NCBI RefSeq assembly: GCF_018446385.1
Contig: NC_056000.1
Coordinates: 51,368,722-51,432,721 of the forward strand
Reading direction: 5' to 3'
Length of the DNA: 64,000 bases
Origin: Zingiber officinale
Taxonomy: Eukaryota; Streptophyta; Magnoliopsida; Zingiberales; Zingiberaceae
Below, one piece after another: positions 1 to 11,513 of the stretch. Under the pieces are notes generated by a model. The model saw only the letters and a list, made by a program, of their open reading frames with translations. It searched no databases and was not told where the DNA came from. Each line of letters starts with the position of its first letter. Positions within the stretch are counted from its first letter, which is position 1. A program made the translations under genes and the position numbers.

Positions 1-185
1 GGAGTGAGGAGTGCCTCTAAATTTTTGAAGTTTTATATGTACACTCGCCGATTGGCGAGTTAGTGTTACCCAGCTTTTGTCTGTGTACTCGTCATTCAGT
101 GAATTAATATAACCTCTCAATTTTGTTATTTACCTTTTAAAGCACATTCTTCCCGAGTGGCACTTCATGGTTTTTTAAGCGGGGT

Positions 186-850
186 ATTTACAGTCGCCAC
201 GCCAACTCTATAGTTTAACGTCGTCGCTCGACGGTCTTCAGGCAGGGTATTTATAGTCGCCGGTCTGACTCTGGGATTTAACGTCGCCGCTCGACGGTCT
301 TCGGGCCGGGGGATTTATAGTCGCCGGTCTTCGGGCCAGGGGGTTTATAGTCGCCAGTCCGACTCTGGGATTTAACGTCGCCGCTCGACGGTCTTCGGGG
401 CAGGGGGTTTATAGCCGCCGGTCCGACTATGGGATTTAACGTCGTCGTTCGACGATCTTCGGGCCAGGGGGTTTATAGTCGTCGATCCGACTCTGAGATT
501 TAACGTCGCCCGCTCGACGTTTTCGAGTCAGGGGGTTTATAGTCGCCGATCCGACTCTGAAATTTAACGTCGTCGTTCGACGGTCTTCAGGCCGGAGGGT
601 TTATAGTCGCCAGTCCGACTCTGGGATTTAACGTCGTCGCTCGACGGTTTTCGGGCGGGGAGGTTTATAGTCGCCGGTCCGACTCTGAGATTTAATATCG
701 CCGCTCGATGGTGTTCGGGCCGGGGGGTTTATAGTGACCGGTCCAACTCTGGGATTTAACGTCGCCGCTCGACGGTCTTCGGGGGGGGGGGGGTTTATAG
801 TCGCCGGCCCGACTTTGGGATTTAACATCGCCGCTCGACGGTCTTCGTGG
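186..850 (-). repeat. 64-bp tandem array in element 3' UTR
   Basis: The landmark TTTATAGTC or a near match begins at 186, 250, 314, 408, 472, 536, 600, 664, 728 and 794, a strict 64-bp period. There is one 30-bp truncated unit at 314-343, and the last full step is 66 bp because a G run has grown. Each unit also carries TCCGACTCTGGGATTTAACG and a GCTCGACGG block. The array lies just downstream, in element sense, of the integrase stop. The reading frames across it simply translate the repeat and are not genes. Confidence 0.9.
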
Positions 851-964
851 AGCTTTGTCGTTCGGCATAAATTGCTCGTATCCCTGGTTTTCTTTGATTT
901 TACTCCTGCGGTCAAGATACAGAAGAACATAACGTACACATAATGAATTACATTGGCACACCTT

Positions 965-2060
965 TCACCTAGCTCGGTACGACTGGAGATGGTTTGCGCT
1001 CCACGGTCGTTCTAGCCGCCGTCCATCTTCATCTTCTAGGTAGTAGGTGCTCGATCGGAGCTTCTCGATGACTTTGAAAGGTTCGGTCCAGGGAGCCTCC
1101 AACTTGCTTACATCGCCGACCGACTTTACCTTTTTCCATAGCAGGTCACCAACATGGAATGCTCTGGGAATCACTCGCCTATTGTAGTTTTGCTTCATTC
1201 TCTGACGATACGCCATTAGCCGGACGGTTGCTTTCACTCTCGCCGCGTCTACCAAGTCCAGCTCTAGTAGCCTCCGCTCGGCATTGTCTCTGTCGTAACT
1301 CTGGATCCGATCTGACTCCACACCAACCTCGACGAGGACGACCGCCTCTCCTCCGTATACCAAGTGGAACGGAGTAACGCCTGTCCCTTCCTTTGGGGTC
1401 GTGCAGATTGCCCATAGCACTCTTAGCAGTTCATCCACCCAGGTCCCCCGTATGTGGTCGAGCCGAACCAGAAGAATCCGTAGGATCTCCTAATTGGTGA
1501 CTTCCACTTGTCCGTTACTTTGTGGGTAAGCTACGGAGGTGAAGTGCTGCTGAATGTCATACCCCTCCCACCATTCTTGAAGCTCCTGGCCTATGAACTG
1601 TCGCCCGTTGTCTGACACGAGCCGACGTGGGATGCCAAACCGACATATTATGTGTTGCCAGATGAACTTTTTGACCATCTGCTCGGTTATTTTTGCCAAC
1701 GGTTCGGCTTTGACCCATTTGGAAAAGTAGTCGACCGCTACTAGTAAAAACCTCCACTGTCCGATCGCCATAGGGAAAGGTCCCACGATGTCCATGCCCC
1801 ACTGGTCTAACGAGCAGGACACCGTGGATGCCTTCATCTTCTCCAAGGGCCGATGGGTGGAGTTGTGATATTTCTAACAGGAGAGATAGGTGGCGACGAC
1901 CCGAGATCCGTCCTCTTGGAGCATTGACCAGAAATACCCGGCCAGCAGAATCTTTCTTACCAACGAGCAGCCGCCTGGATGTCCCCCGTAGGTTCCTTGA
2001 TGTACTTCCTGTAAAATATACTCCGCGTCTTCCGAGCTAACACACTTTAGCATCGGCCGA
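965..2060 (-). pseudogene. Integrase region of the first Tat element
   Basis: The zinc-binding end (HQGTYGGHPGG ... C) lies near 1874-2020. The catalytic core is at 1490-1846 with DIVGPF for the first Asp, VSDNGRQF for the second Asp and NGQVEV for the Glu. The C-terminal part at 965-1438 has GDLLWKKV and ends in WSANHLQSYRAR before a stop. The domains fall in different frames or are separated by stops: near 1870 between the zinc part and the core, and at about 1487 after VEVTN. Integrase would insert element cDNA into the chromosome, but this copy is interrupted and presumably inactive. It is the 3'-most coding domain, as expected for Ty3/gypsy. Confidence 0.85.
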
Positions 2061-3960
2061 GAAAAAGTCTTCTTGTAGAGCTGATCGTCGATAAGGGTGA
2101 ACCGACCGACTCTCCTCCGCAACAACTGGGTTTCTTCCTGATCTAATGGCATAGCCCCCGATCGCAAAAATTCCACTATCGCCGCTCTCCAATCACTTGG
2201 GAACGCGAGACCCTCCATTCTGTTGATATGCGCCACCAGGGACACCTGCTCGATCGGTTGCTGGATGACGACTGGCGATATCGAACTTGCAAGTTTAGCT
2301 AATTCGTCCGCCACCTGGTTTTCCGCTCGGGGAATTTTCTGTACGACCACTTCCCCGAAGTTGGTTTTGAGTTTCTCGAAGGCCTCTGCGTATAGCCTAA
2401 GCCTTGCGTTGTTTATTTCAAAAGCTCTTGAGAGTTGTTGGGCGGCCAGTTGAGAGTCTGAGTAGAGGATTACTCCATTAACCCCCACATGTTGAGCGGC
2501 CTGCAGGCCGGCTATGAGTGTCTCATACTCTGTTTCATTATTTGTTGCTCTGTAATCTAGCTGGACAGACAGATGCATCCGCTCTTCTTGAAGAGAAAAC
2601 ATTAAGACATCGATTCCACTTCCGAGCTGAGTGGATGATCCACCTACAAATATTTTCCATAAAGCTTCGGGCTCGGGGTTCTGTACCTCTGTTATGAAAT
2701 CTGCCAAGGATTGCGCCTTAATTACCGAGCGGGGCTGATACTGAATGTCGAATTCGCTAAGTTCGGTCATCCACTTAATCAGCCGCCCGGACGCCTCCGG
2801 GTTTAGCAGGACTCTCCCTAGAGGGCTATTCGTCATGACGATTATTGTATGTGCGAGGAAGTAAGGACGGAGTCTTCGTGCGGCAAGGACTAGGGCGAAA
2901 GCAAGTTTTTCGAGACCAGTGTAGCGAGACTCAACATCCTTTAGAATGTGGCTCAGAAAGTACATAGGCTGTTCCTCGCCATCCAACGCCGAGCCGACAA
3001 CATGCTCGGTCGAAGATAAGTAAATGCGAAGCGGCTCGCCGATAACTGGTTTGGCTAGTACGGGTAAAGAGTTTAGATAGACCTTTAGTTCTTCGAACGC
3101 CTGGTCGCATTCTTCATCCCCTTGGAATTTGGTAGCTTGGCGCAGAATCTTGAAAAAGGGCAGGCTCCGGTCAGCTGTTCTTGAGATGAATCGCGACAAC
3201 GCTGTTATCCGACCGGTAAGACGTTGCACTTCCTTCAGATTTCTAGGAGGCGGCATATCTTGTAGCCCTTTTACTTTGTTAAGATTCGCCTCTATGTCTC
3301 GCTCGGTCACAATGTAGCCCAGGAAGCGTCCACTTTTCGCTCCAAACAAGCACTTTTGGGGGTTCAGCTTGACTCCATACTTCCTCAGCGTTCGGAAGGT
3401 TTCCTCTATATCTGCACAAAGATCCACCGCTCGGGATGATTTAATAAGAATGTCGTCTACGTATACCTCCAGGTTACGCCCGATCTGCTCCAGGAACACT
3501 TTGTTCATTAACCGCTGGTATGTTGTCCCTCGTTCTTTAGTCCGAAAGGCATCACGTTGTAGCAATATGTACCGTCCGCAGTGATGAAACTTACTTTCTC
3601 CTGATCTTCCCGGGCGAGCGGCACTTGGTGGTAACCCTGATAGGCATCCAGTATGCATATCAACTCGCACCCAGTGGTGGAGTCCACCATTTGGTCGATT
3701 CGGGCAGAGGGTGGAAATCCTTCGAGGCACGCCTTATTCAGATCCCGAAAGTCGATGCAGACTCTTCATTTGTTGCCCGGTTAGGAGACCGACACCACGT
3801 TCGCGAGCCATCTCGGGAATTGCACTTCCCGTATGTGGCCGACCTCCAAAAGCTTCTCGATTTCCGCCCGGATTATGACATTCTGCTCCGCGCTGAAGTC
3901 CCTCTTTCTCTGCTTCACTGGCCGAGCGTCCGGCCGGACATGTAGCTCGTGTTGTGCGAT
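2061..3960 (-). pseudogene. RT and dual RNase H region, first Tat element
   Basis: The long open stretch 1874-3730 carries the RT palm motif YVDDILIKS (YVDD at 3452-3463). It continues into a classical RNase H (about 2790-3060, with YFLSHILKDVESRYTGLEK) and a second RNase H (about 2270-2660, with NNETEYE, YSDSQLA and ADELAKLAS). The LDAYQGYHQV and MPFGLKN motifs lie in another frame at 3508-3690, so a frameshift near 3525 separates fingers from palm. The second RNase H has Gly where the first catalytic Asp is expected (FVGGSS, codon at 2642-2644). RT and RNase H would copy the element RNA into DNA. The frameshift and lost Asp mark this copy as dead. Confidence 0.85.
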
Positions 3961-6181
3961 GCTGGGCGAAATACCTGGCAGCTCATGAGTTGATCATGCG
4001 AAGACGTCATGATTTCGTTGGAGACATCATATCAACTCCCTCTTCTGGCCATCCTCCAGGTCAGACGCTATGAATGTTTTGGCTTTCGGTCGGCCGGGAT
4101 GGATCTGCACCTCCTCCTTTTCCTCATAAACCAAAGTAGGGGGTTTTTCAATTATAGCGTTACCTCAAGGTGCGGTGCTTTCCAAGTGGACTTTGCTTCG
4201 GCTCGGACCATCTCCACATAGCATCGCCGGGACGCCAGCTGATCTCCCCGGACTTCTCCCACTCAATCTTCCATGGGGAATTTGAGTTTTTGGCAAAAGG
4301 TTGAGATGACCGCCCGAAACTCATTGAGGGTCGGTTGTCCCAATATTACATGGTAGGCAGAGGGGGCATCGACCACGATGAAGTTAGTGGTCTGCGTCCT
4401 CCGAAGCGGCTTTTCTCCTAGCAAGATAGCCAACTTGGTCTACCCAATCGGAAGGACTTCATTGCCAGTGAACCCATATAATGGGGTCGTCATTGGCAAT
4501 AGCTCGGCTCGGTCAATTTGAAGCTGGTCAAACGTCTTCTTGAAAATAATGTTGACAGAGCTGCCTGTATCAATAAATGTGGTGAATAGTGTAGTTAGCT
4601 ATTACCGCTCGGATGATGAGAGCGTCATCGTGGGTTACTTCAACTCCCTCAAGGTCCCCGGGACCAAAGCTGATCTCGGGGTCCGGATGCCCGTTCTTGA
4701 CTGCAACCAACCGCGTGGATCCTGAGTCGTCGGGCGTGTGCCTTTCTGGCCCGATTCGAGTCACCGCTCGTCGGTCCACCGACGATGATGTTGATATCGC
4801 CCCGAGCTGCATTGCTTCTATTTTCCTCCTCACGAGCGGATGGTCTCGCTCGCTCCTGTGAGGCTCGGGGGTTTGCCCTTGGCTGGTGATGATGCTGCTG
4901 ATGGTGATGCTGCTCGGGTGAACGCCTCGCCATTCGCCGTTCGGTGTTCTGATGATGAGCCCGCCTGTCCAGTGAAGGTGATCGGCGGCGATAATTCCTT
5001 GGCTCAGGTTGGCTGACTGGGGGGAGACTCCGATTGTCTCGAGTGTTGTGAGTGGCTGATTGATGGATTTTGCAAAACATGGGCGTCCATATCTTGCCTT
5101 TTTGCCTAGGTCATTCGACCGCAATGTGCTGAATGGTGGGTGACCTGGAGTCTTGATGTGGTCTCATCCCCTCGGCACGTGGTCCTCTTGGCGGTTGTTG
5201 GCTAGTGTGTGGTCTCTGCTCGGTTGGGACCGAAGGCTCAGCTGGTGCTTCCTTCTTTCGAGCCGCCTGCGCTTCCTCCATGTTAATATACTCATTTGCT
5301 TTTTTCAGCATGTGGTTGTAGTCGCGGGACGACTTCCTGATGAGCGAGCGAAAGAACTCCCCGTCGACTAAGTCTTGTGTGAAAGCATGCATCATTATCT
5401 CGGACGAGATCACGGGGATATCCATAGCTGCTTGGTTGAAGCGTTGGATGTAGGCTCGGAGAGTTTCTCTTTGCCCTTGCTTCATGGAAAAGAGGCTGAC
5501 GTTGGTCTTCTGGTAACGTCGATTGCTGGCAAAGTGATGAAGAAATGTCGTTCGAAAGTCTCTGAAGCTCTGAATGGATTCGTCCGGCAACCTCTGGAAC
5601 CAGCGTTGTGCTGAACCGGACAATGTAGTGAGGAAGACTCTGCATTTGACTCCGTCAGTGTATTGATGGAGAGTAGCGGCATTATCGAACTTACCGAGGT
5701 GGTCATCTGAGTCGGTTGTACCGTTATACTCTCCAATCGATATGGGATTTTCGTAATGCTTTGGGAGAGGGTCTTGTAAAATCGCCTCGGAGAACTAGCG
5801 ATTGACCCGCTCGGAGGATGACTCAGCCCGCGACGCCTTCTCCTTCCTGGCGTCCCGCACGGGCGCTTCATCGGATGATCCCTGGTTGGCTAGAGCCAAC
5901 TCCGACGGAGTCTAGAACAGTGCCCGATGAAACGGAATAGGGGCGGGCGGCACATCTCCTGGTGTGCCAGTCTGTCCCTTGTTCTGTGCCCAAGTAGAGT
6001 ACTGGTCCGGTCGGTCCTTCATCACCGCTCGGCCACCTGAAATCGAGGTGGCCTGCTGCGCTATCCGCTCGACTTGGGTCTTCTGCTGTTGCTCGACCAT
6101 CTTCGCAGCCCACGCTTGGATGAGTGCGTCGAGCTCCTCAGGAGAGAGCATCACCATGAGTTGGCGTCCAACTTCTTCCAT
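3961..6181 (-). pseudogene. Gag-protease region of the first Tat element
   Basis: Gag begins at 6181 with MEEVGRQLMVMLSPEELDAL, about 40 bases after the primer site. It continues through the Tat gag core (SGSAQRWFQRLPDESI, RRYQKTNVSLFSMKQ) and a zinc-knuckle-like block (MFCKIHQSATHNTRD, near 5040-5080). The aspartic protease motif F-I-D-T-G-S-S is at about 4555-4577. Stops occur at about 5913 and 5111 and again around 4440, and frames change near 5640 and 5080. Gag would form the capsid and the protease would mature the polyprotein. The same domains in the plus-strand element at 38,456-40,120 are much better preserved and served as the guide. Confidence 0.8.
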
Positions 6182-6205
6182 CTTCTCGGCTCAGATTTAA
6201 GTGTG

Positions 6206-6223
6206 TTCTCACAGACGGCGCCA
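6206..6223 (-). other. Primer-binding site, tRNA-Asp type
   Basis: Read on the minus strand the site is TGGCGCCGTCTGTGAGAA. The first nine bases match the complement of a plant tRNA-Asp 3' end (TGGCGCCGT); later bases diverge. The second Tat element has nearly the same sequence at 38,414. The position directly after the LTR end is diagnostic. Confidence 0.7.
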
Positions 6224-6226
6224 ATT

Positions 6227-7080
6227 TGATCATGTCCGAGAGTTGAGTCGATGGACGCTGGGGACGTGGCGCTCTTTGCTGACTCCGCGTAGACTCCGAG
6301 ATGACGTGGTCTCTGGTGAATCTGCAACAAAACCGAACCGGGAAGGGTATTCCGATGACGACCTTCCGACACTCAAGTCAGGTGAGAGGAAATTGAAACA
6401 GCGTAACGAGGCCAAGAGCTATAGTAGATGAGAATACATACCTCCGTCGAAGCCTGGGGGTTCTTATATAGGGCTCCCGGGGGATGCGTGCACGCATCCC
6501 AAAGCGTGCACGCTCCTCAAAGCATGCCTGGAATGGCCGTGTCAGGAAAGCGTGCTTGGCGCCATGCCGCAATCGTCCGAGCATATCTTTGACGTGACAA
6601 TGGAAACTTCGACCGTACGATTCTTTGTCCGGTCCAGCCGCCAACCATGTTGTCTGTCGGCGACACACGTCTCAAAAAGGATATCCTTAGCTGCTCCCTT
6701 TGTACCCTTCTGCGCCTTGTCCGTTTCGGGCCGAGCGGAAGAGCCGCTCTGCACCGTAGGGCTCGCACCTGAAGGCATGCCGGATCGAGCGAGAATGCTT
6801 CCTTGGCTGAGCTGCAGTTCAGCCAAGCGGACATGCCGATCGACTCGGCAATTTCTCTGTACTTGGCCGCTTGTGAGCGTCGGAAGCCCGACTCATGGTC
6901 GAGCTGTCTTCGCACCAGTCTTGGCACGATCTTGGCCAAGTGGCCATAAGACTTCTCCAGGACGGGCGGTCATGAGACCTTTCTGATAGCTTGAACCTGT
7001 AGGTTGATCTCTCTGACCTTAACCTCTACGTGTCGTTGATCCTTGTCCATACGGATCCCCTTACGCTTACCGTCAGATCA
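6227..7080 (-). repeat. 5' LTR of the first Tat element
   Basis: On the minus strand it begins TGATCTGACGG (7080) and ends GATCA (6227), two to three bases before the primer site. A TATA box (TATATAAG, 6470-6463) lies inside. The outer boundary rests on the TG start, resembling TGATCCGG of the plus-strand Tat LTR at 37,625, and could be off by some bases because the partner LTR is outside the window. Confidence 0.6.
6463..6470 (-). promoter_or_regulatory. LTR TATA box
   Basis: TATATAAG on the minus strand within the LTR, about 240 bases before the LTR end, in the place expected for the element promoter. Confidence 0.5.
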
Positions 7081-8848
7081 GGAGGAATCAATCCGACCGA
7101 CCAATGGTTACTTATACGAGCAGCTTCTGTTTTGTTGCTTCAGCAATAGGTCACCATTACGTTTGTTTTGGGCAGTACTGTGGTCAAACCCTCCACCTCA
7201 ACCTCAATTAACCTACCACTAGAGATCAGAAAGGGGAGGAGTGCTCCTCTTTGTCGGGGAGTCATAATTAAGGAATCTGGGTAGGGTATAGTTGGGTTGG
7301 CAAAATCCAAGCAATAGCATGCAGTCTGCGCCCGTGATGGTTTCGTTTAACTAATGGCTGCATTATTATATATAAACGTAATGGTGACCTTAAAACTTCA
7401 TTATTTTATAATTCAACAATGCATAGAGGCTAGCTGATAGCTAAGAGGCCTAATCTATCTTTTTAACAGAATAACTTATCTAGTCAAAGTCATCTAATTG
7501 ATTGCGAGAGTTGGATTGGGACTGTTCAAAAAATATAAATAAATAATCAAATTGAATAACATGATCCGATCTCACAGTCATAATTAAAAATTGAACCATA
7601 AATATTTAGAAAATAATTAGACGCTCATATCATTGCATGTCTCGGGGGTTAGGGCTGGATTGGAATCCTTGAGGTCGCTAGAGATTGTGGAGTAAATAGC
7701 TATTTGAAACATTTATAGTTCTGGATAATATGTACTCATCTATAATAAATTAAACCCAGCGGCGGAAATAAAAATATACAACATATTAAAAATGTTTTCA
7801 ATGTAAAAAATTATAAATTGAAATCATTAGTTTTGCATCTCATTCTTCTCTGATGGATGTAGGCATTACTTGTTCTATTCAATTTATGAGGATAAGAGGC
7901 CAAGAGGGCCTCTCAGTATACACTTGATGTTTACTTTGACAAACTAATTCTATTTATGTCTTTATCTGTTCAAATGTGTTGATCGAGTCAGGCTGTTCAA
8001 GTGGGTTAGTCAAGTTGGGAAGGATGGTCAAATATGTCGAGTGAGTGAATTGGTCAATTATCAGTTTTTGTTAGACAATTCAGGTGAGACGTATATAGTT
8101 AAATTGATGAGTTTAGTTGCCTAATAGGCAACTGATCGAGCCAATTGAGTCAGTCAATCTGAAGAAACAAAGTGAGTCGGTTGGTTTGGATAAGTCAGAA
8201 AAGCCAAATTTGCAAGGTAACATAGTGATTGGACCAGTCAAGTTGGTTATGCATGTTGAGCGTGATAATTGTGTTAGAAGATTTGTATGGACCTAATGAC
8301 TTATCAATTGACTCAATCAGGTTGGTTAATTTAGTTGTGAATTTGTTAGCTAAGTTATTTATTTTAAGGAAGTCAAAGGTCAATGTTCATGAGCGATTCT
8401 GGTTTAAAATAAACCTAGTTTTGCCTTAATGGTGCTTATGATTATGAATGATTGTCTTTGAACAATTAGAATTTAATTTTATCTCAATAGTAATTTTGGT
8501 TGTGCTTGATTGTTTAGATGAATTACCAAGATATTAAATTGTCTTTTAAAAAGAAAACATACCCTGATATTAATAGAGTTTAATATCCAATTTGTATCGC
8601 TAAAGTCTTCGATAATGGGTGGGTAGCCATATTTTTAGTTCTTTCCTCCACATTTTTCATTGTACATTTGTCAACTTAAAAAATTCATATATGATCTTAG
8701 AAAAGTCCTCGTGCATATTGTTTCATTATTTGTCTAATTGATTATAGAACTCAATGATTTTCTAACTCGAAAAATAACTATTTTTTATTCAGGATATATG
8801 ATATTTTATTTATAGATATTTTTCCTTATTTATAAGATCTCAATAGAT
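7081..8848. other. Gene-free AT-rich stretch
   Basis: No convincing exon, RNA gene or complete element was seen. The reading frames at 8195-8429 lie in low-complexity GTCAAGTTGG-type sequence, possibly an old LTR remnant, and have no recognisable domain. Confidence 0.5.
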
Positions 8849-8851
8849 TAA

Positions 8852-9065
8852 GGGGGTGTTTGATTCGGATAAAGAAATGGGAAAGGATATGGGAATGATT
8901 GTAAATATTATTGAAATGGGAATAATACCCATACCCCTCATATTAGTGGGGAATGGCCCATTCCTCTATTTAGAGGAATGAATCCGTAGGTCCCACCTTC
9001 ATTTCCCCAAACCAAGCACAAGTTTAGTTTCATTCCCATTCCAAACCCCCCAAACAAGCAGCCCC
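8852..9065. mobile_element. Tourist-like MITE
   Basis: The element begins GGGGGTGTTTGATTC and ends with the inverse of GGGGCTGCTTGTTTG. It is flanked by the trinucleotide TAA at 8849-8851 and 9066-9068. Length is 214 bp with no coding capacity. A 3-bp TWA duplication and GGGGGTGTTTG ends are typical of PIF/Harbinger-derived Tourist MITEs. Confidence 0.65.
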
Positions 9066-9069
9066 TAAG

Positions 9070-9258
9070 TGTCCCAGAGGCGTAGCATAGACAGTGGACG
9101 TATGACATCTCTAGTATAATGATTAGGGATCGATTTTTAGGAACTGACGATCTAGAGTTTACTCCACCATGTATCTGACACCTATATATCTATATGTACT
9201 TCATTCATATCCGTAGGACAACATTAAGGGTCGTTAATGTAGTGGATCTATATTTTTT
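9070..9258 (+). mobile_element. Possible degenerate SINE
   Basis: The 3' end (AAGGGTCGTTAATGTAGTGG, then CTATATTTTTT) resembles that of the clearer SINE at 9434-9627 (AAGGGAGCCGCTGATGTGAC, then CTATATTTTTT). Box B is degraded to GGGATCGATTTTTAGG. No target duplication could be assigned. Confidence 0.35.
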
Positions 9259-9433
9259 GAAAATTTAAAATAAATTATCTATTTTATTAAATTTAAAAAA
9301 TTATTTTTCACTACACACTACAGTTAATTAAAATTTCTATTAATTTACTTTTTTTTAAAATTTTATTCTCTCATTTTTATTTTATTATTAATTTTCTCTC
9401 TCCTACGAATTCATTCTCTTTATTTTATTTCTT

Positions 9434-9627
9434 CCAGTCCTAGGGTGTGATACAGCTGGACGCGCATGGTTTCATGGCCGAAAGATCCAAGGTTCGATCC
9501 TCGAGGTATCATTGTCTGGGGTTAACGTCCTGACTATGCGCTTTCAGCTGTGTACCTGCATTTACCTCCCTTCATATCTGTGGAACCGGCTCTAAGGGAG
9601 CCGCTGATGTGACAGTTCTATATTTTT
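9434..9627 (+). mobile_element. tRNA-derived SINE with T tail
   Basis: It has a box-A-like stretch (AGCTGGACGCGCATGG, about 9451-9470), a good box B (GGTTCGATCC at 9491-9500), a non-tRNA body and an oligo-T 3' end. The 15-bp AT-rich sequence TTTATTTTATTTCTT occurs on both sides (9419-9433 and 9628-9642) and may be the target duplication. It would be moved by LINE machinery and encodes no protein. Confidence 0.6.
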
Positions 9628-9642
9628 TTTATTTTATTTCTT

Positions 9643-10778
9643 TCAAATATTTTAATATTTTAGGAATGAATTTTATTTTCTAAATTTAGAGAAGTATTAT
9701 TTATGATATTTAAATTTAAAGAAGGGGTAGGATACTTAATATAAAATTTTTTTTATATAAAATATAAAATTTAAGATGAATTTTGTATTTAAGAAAATAG
9801 ATATGATACTGTAATAGTTGAATTCAGCATTCGACGGGTGTTGTTGAATTTTTTTAAGTAAAAAAAGGTTATTCAAGATGATAAGCCTAAATGAATAAAA
9901 TATTAAAATTAAGTAAAATTTTATCAATTAAAAAAACTGAGAAGAATCCGTGGAGGATGTATCTGCTTAAAAAAAAAAAATCTGCAACCATTCTAATTTT
10001 TTTAAAAGATTGCAAACCAAGTTTAAATTTAGGTGAAAATCAGACACTAAAACAGCAGCCGTGTTAATTTGCCTGATGACGTTCATTTAGTTCAATCATT
10101 GGTGACTGCCACACATTTTCTCTTCCAAAAAGCAGGGGACGCAGAGGAAGAACGGTAAAGAGGATCGAGTTTTCTCTGAGCGGTAAATAAATCAAATGTT
10201 GAGTTTAGTAAAAATTTATTCATATTTATTTAATATTTATAAAATTAATTAAATGAATAAATTACAACAACTATGAATAAATTTAAATATATATATATAT
10301 ATATATTCAATTTATTAATATTCATAAATAATATTTTTAAATAATATTCATTAATAAAAATTTTTATTAATATGTTAAATAAATAAATAAAATTTTAAAA
10401 TGAGCAAATAAATTTATATTATCAAGTTCAATATCCAACTAAATAAATTTAAAATATAAAAAATTTTAAATAATCAAACAAATTAAGGTTAAGAATTCAA
10501 TAACATCCAAACCACCTAAACTCAAGTAAAATTTGAACAATTATTTTAATTCATATTAGATTCGGTTTTTGATTTGATTATCTTTTTAAATAAACTTGAA
10601 TATTATAAAATTTAGTTTGAGGTAACTTGTTTACAACCCTATTCATTCATGTGGTCTTGAGTGTGAACCTCAGTAGCAACTCTCTCTAACTCTCTGTTGA
10701 CCTCTTCGGACGCCTCTTCAACTCCCACCTTTAGTTCAATTAAGAAAGAATAACCTATGTATTACTAAAGCTTTCTAT
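9643..10778. other. AT-rich intergenic stretch
   Basis: Very AT-rich with short A and T runs, a TA dinucleotide run at about 10,289-10,308 and no supported gene. The minus-strand frame at 9736-9927 is low-complexity. Confidence 0.5.
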
Positions 10779-10794
10779 AACTCGAGGATCTAAA

Positions 10795-10937
10795 TAAAAA
10801 AAATGATTAATTTAATTGGATAATGTTGAGCCTAGGTGATCATGAAGTGCTTGGTGCAGACAACCCACTGAGAATTAAACCGTAAATATCTGAGAGACAA
10901 CTGAGCGGCTTTACCATTGTACCATAATCCCGGGGGC
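10795..10937 (-). mobile_element. tRNA-derived SINE, minus strand
   Basis: On the minus strand it shows a box-A-like TGGTACAATGGTAAAGCCG, a box-B-like GGTTTAATTCTC and a short T-rich tail. The flanks carry a 16-bp target duplication with one mismatch: AACTCGAGGATCTAAA at 10,779-10,794 and AACTCAAGGATCTAAA at 10,938-10,953. The boxes, tail and duplication together support a SINE. Confidence 0.7.
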
Positions 10938-10953
10938 AACTCAAGGATCTAAA

Positions 10954-11513
10954 CGAATTTATGAATAACATTTCAGTGATCTTGATTTGGTTAATGACAT
11001 ATCGACTTAATCTGAAAACAACATAACTAATGCCTCTTCTTGTTCTGTTAGAGAGATAAAGTAAAGAATCTATAATCTGTGCGTAGTTCTTTTGATGTAT
11101 TGATTCCCCTTTAATTTTGACAAGGATTAGGGAGGGATAATAAGCTATCGAAACGGTTGCAATGTCTAATTAACCAAATTTCTTTAAGACTTTCTCGATA
11201 AAGTGAGATTATGAAAGGGGTATAAAATCAAATCAAAACTCGATAAAGTGAGATTATGGAGGTTCGATCTCAAAGGTGGTTATGAACTACTCTTAATGAA
11301 AGCACGAGTCCCTTATGACTCTTCCACAAGTATAACCGCACACAACTAAACTAAAAATAACAATTCAAAGCACAGCATTATTGAAAGATTGCATAAAAGA
11401 ATTAACATCCTCCGAGTTTGAATCGCCGGCAACTGCCAAATTCATCGTGATTTACATCGCCATTCATTTCAGCAAACAAGAAGGAAAAGAAATGACAAGA
11501 AAGGACGGCATCT
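10954..11513. other. Downstream flank of the CLE gene
   Basis: No gene seen. The phrase CGATAAAGTGAGATTATG occurs twice (about 11,197 and 11,245), a small direct repeat. The frame at 11,381-11,701 is antisense to the CLE gene and is a shadow. Confidence 0.4.

Larger units (their letters stand above)
1..7080 (-). mobile_element. Decayed Ty3/gypsy Tat-type LTR retrotransposon
   Basis: Minus-strand element running from a 5' LTR near 6227-7080 to beyond the left edge of the window. In order it holds a tRNA-Asp-type primer site, gag, a D-T-G-S protease, RT with YVDD, a classical RNase H, a second RNase H, integrase, and a long 3' untranslated region with tandem repeats. Dual RNase H and repeat-bearing 3' untranslated regions are known traits of the Tat lineage. 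Several stops and frame changes break the coding region, so it cannot be autonomous. The 3' LTR is not in the window, so no target duplication can be checked. Confidence 0.85.

Noticed and set aside
628-961. Frames with repeated GPTLGFNVAARRSS or KSQSRTGDYKPP
   Set aside because: They translate the 64-bp tandem array of a retrotransposon 3' UTR. Open frames on both strands show it is repeat translation.
11193-11270. Possible SINE around GGTTCGATCTC near 11,263
   Set aside because: A box-B-like motif alone, without box A, tail or target duplication.
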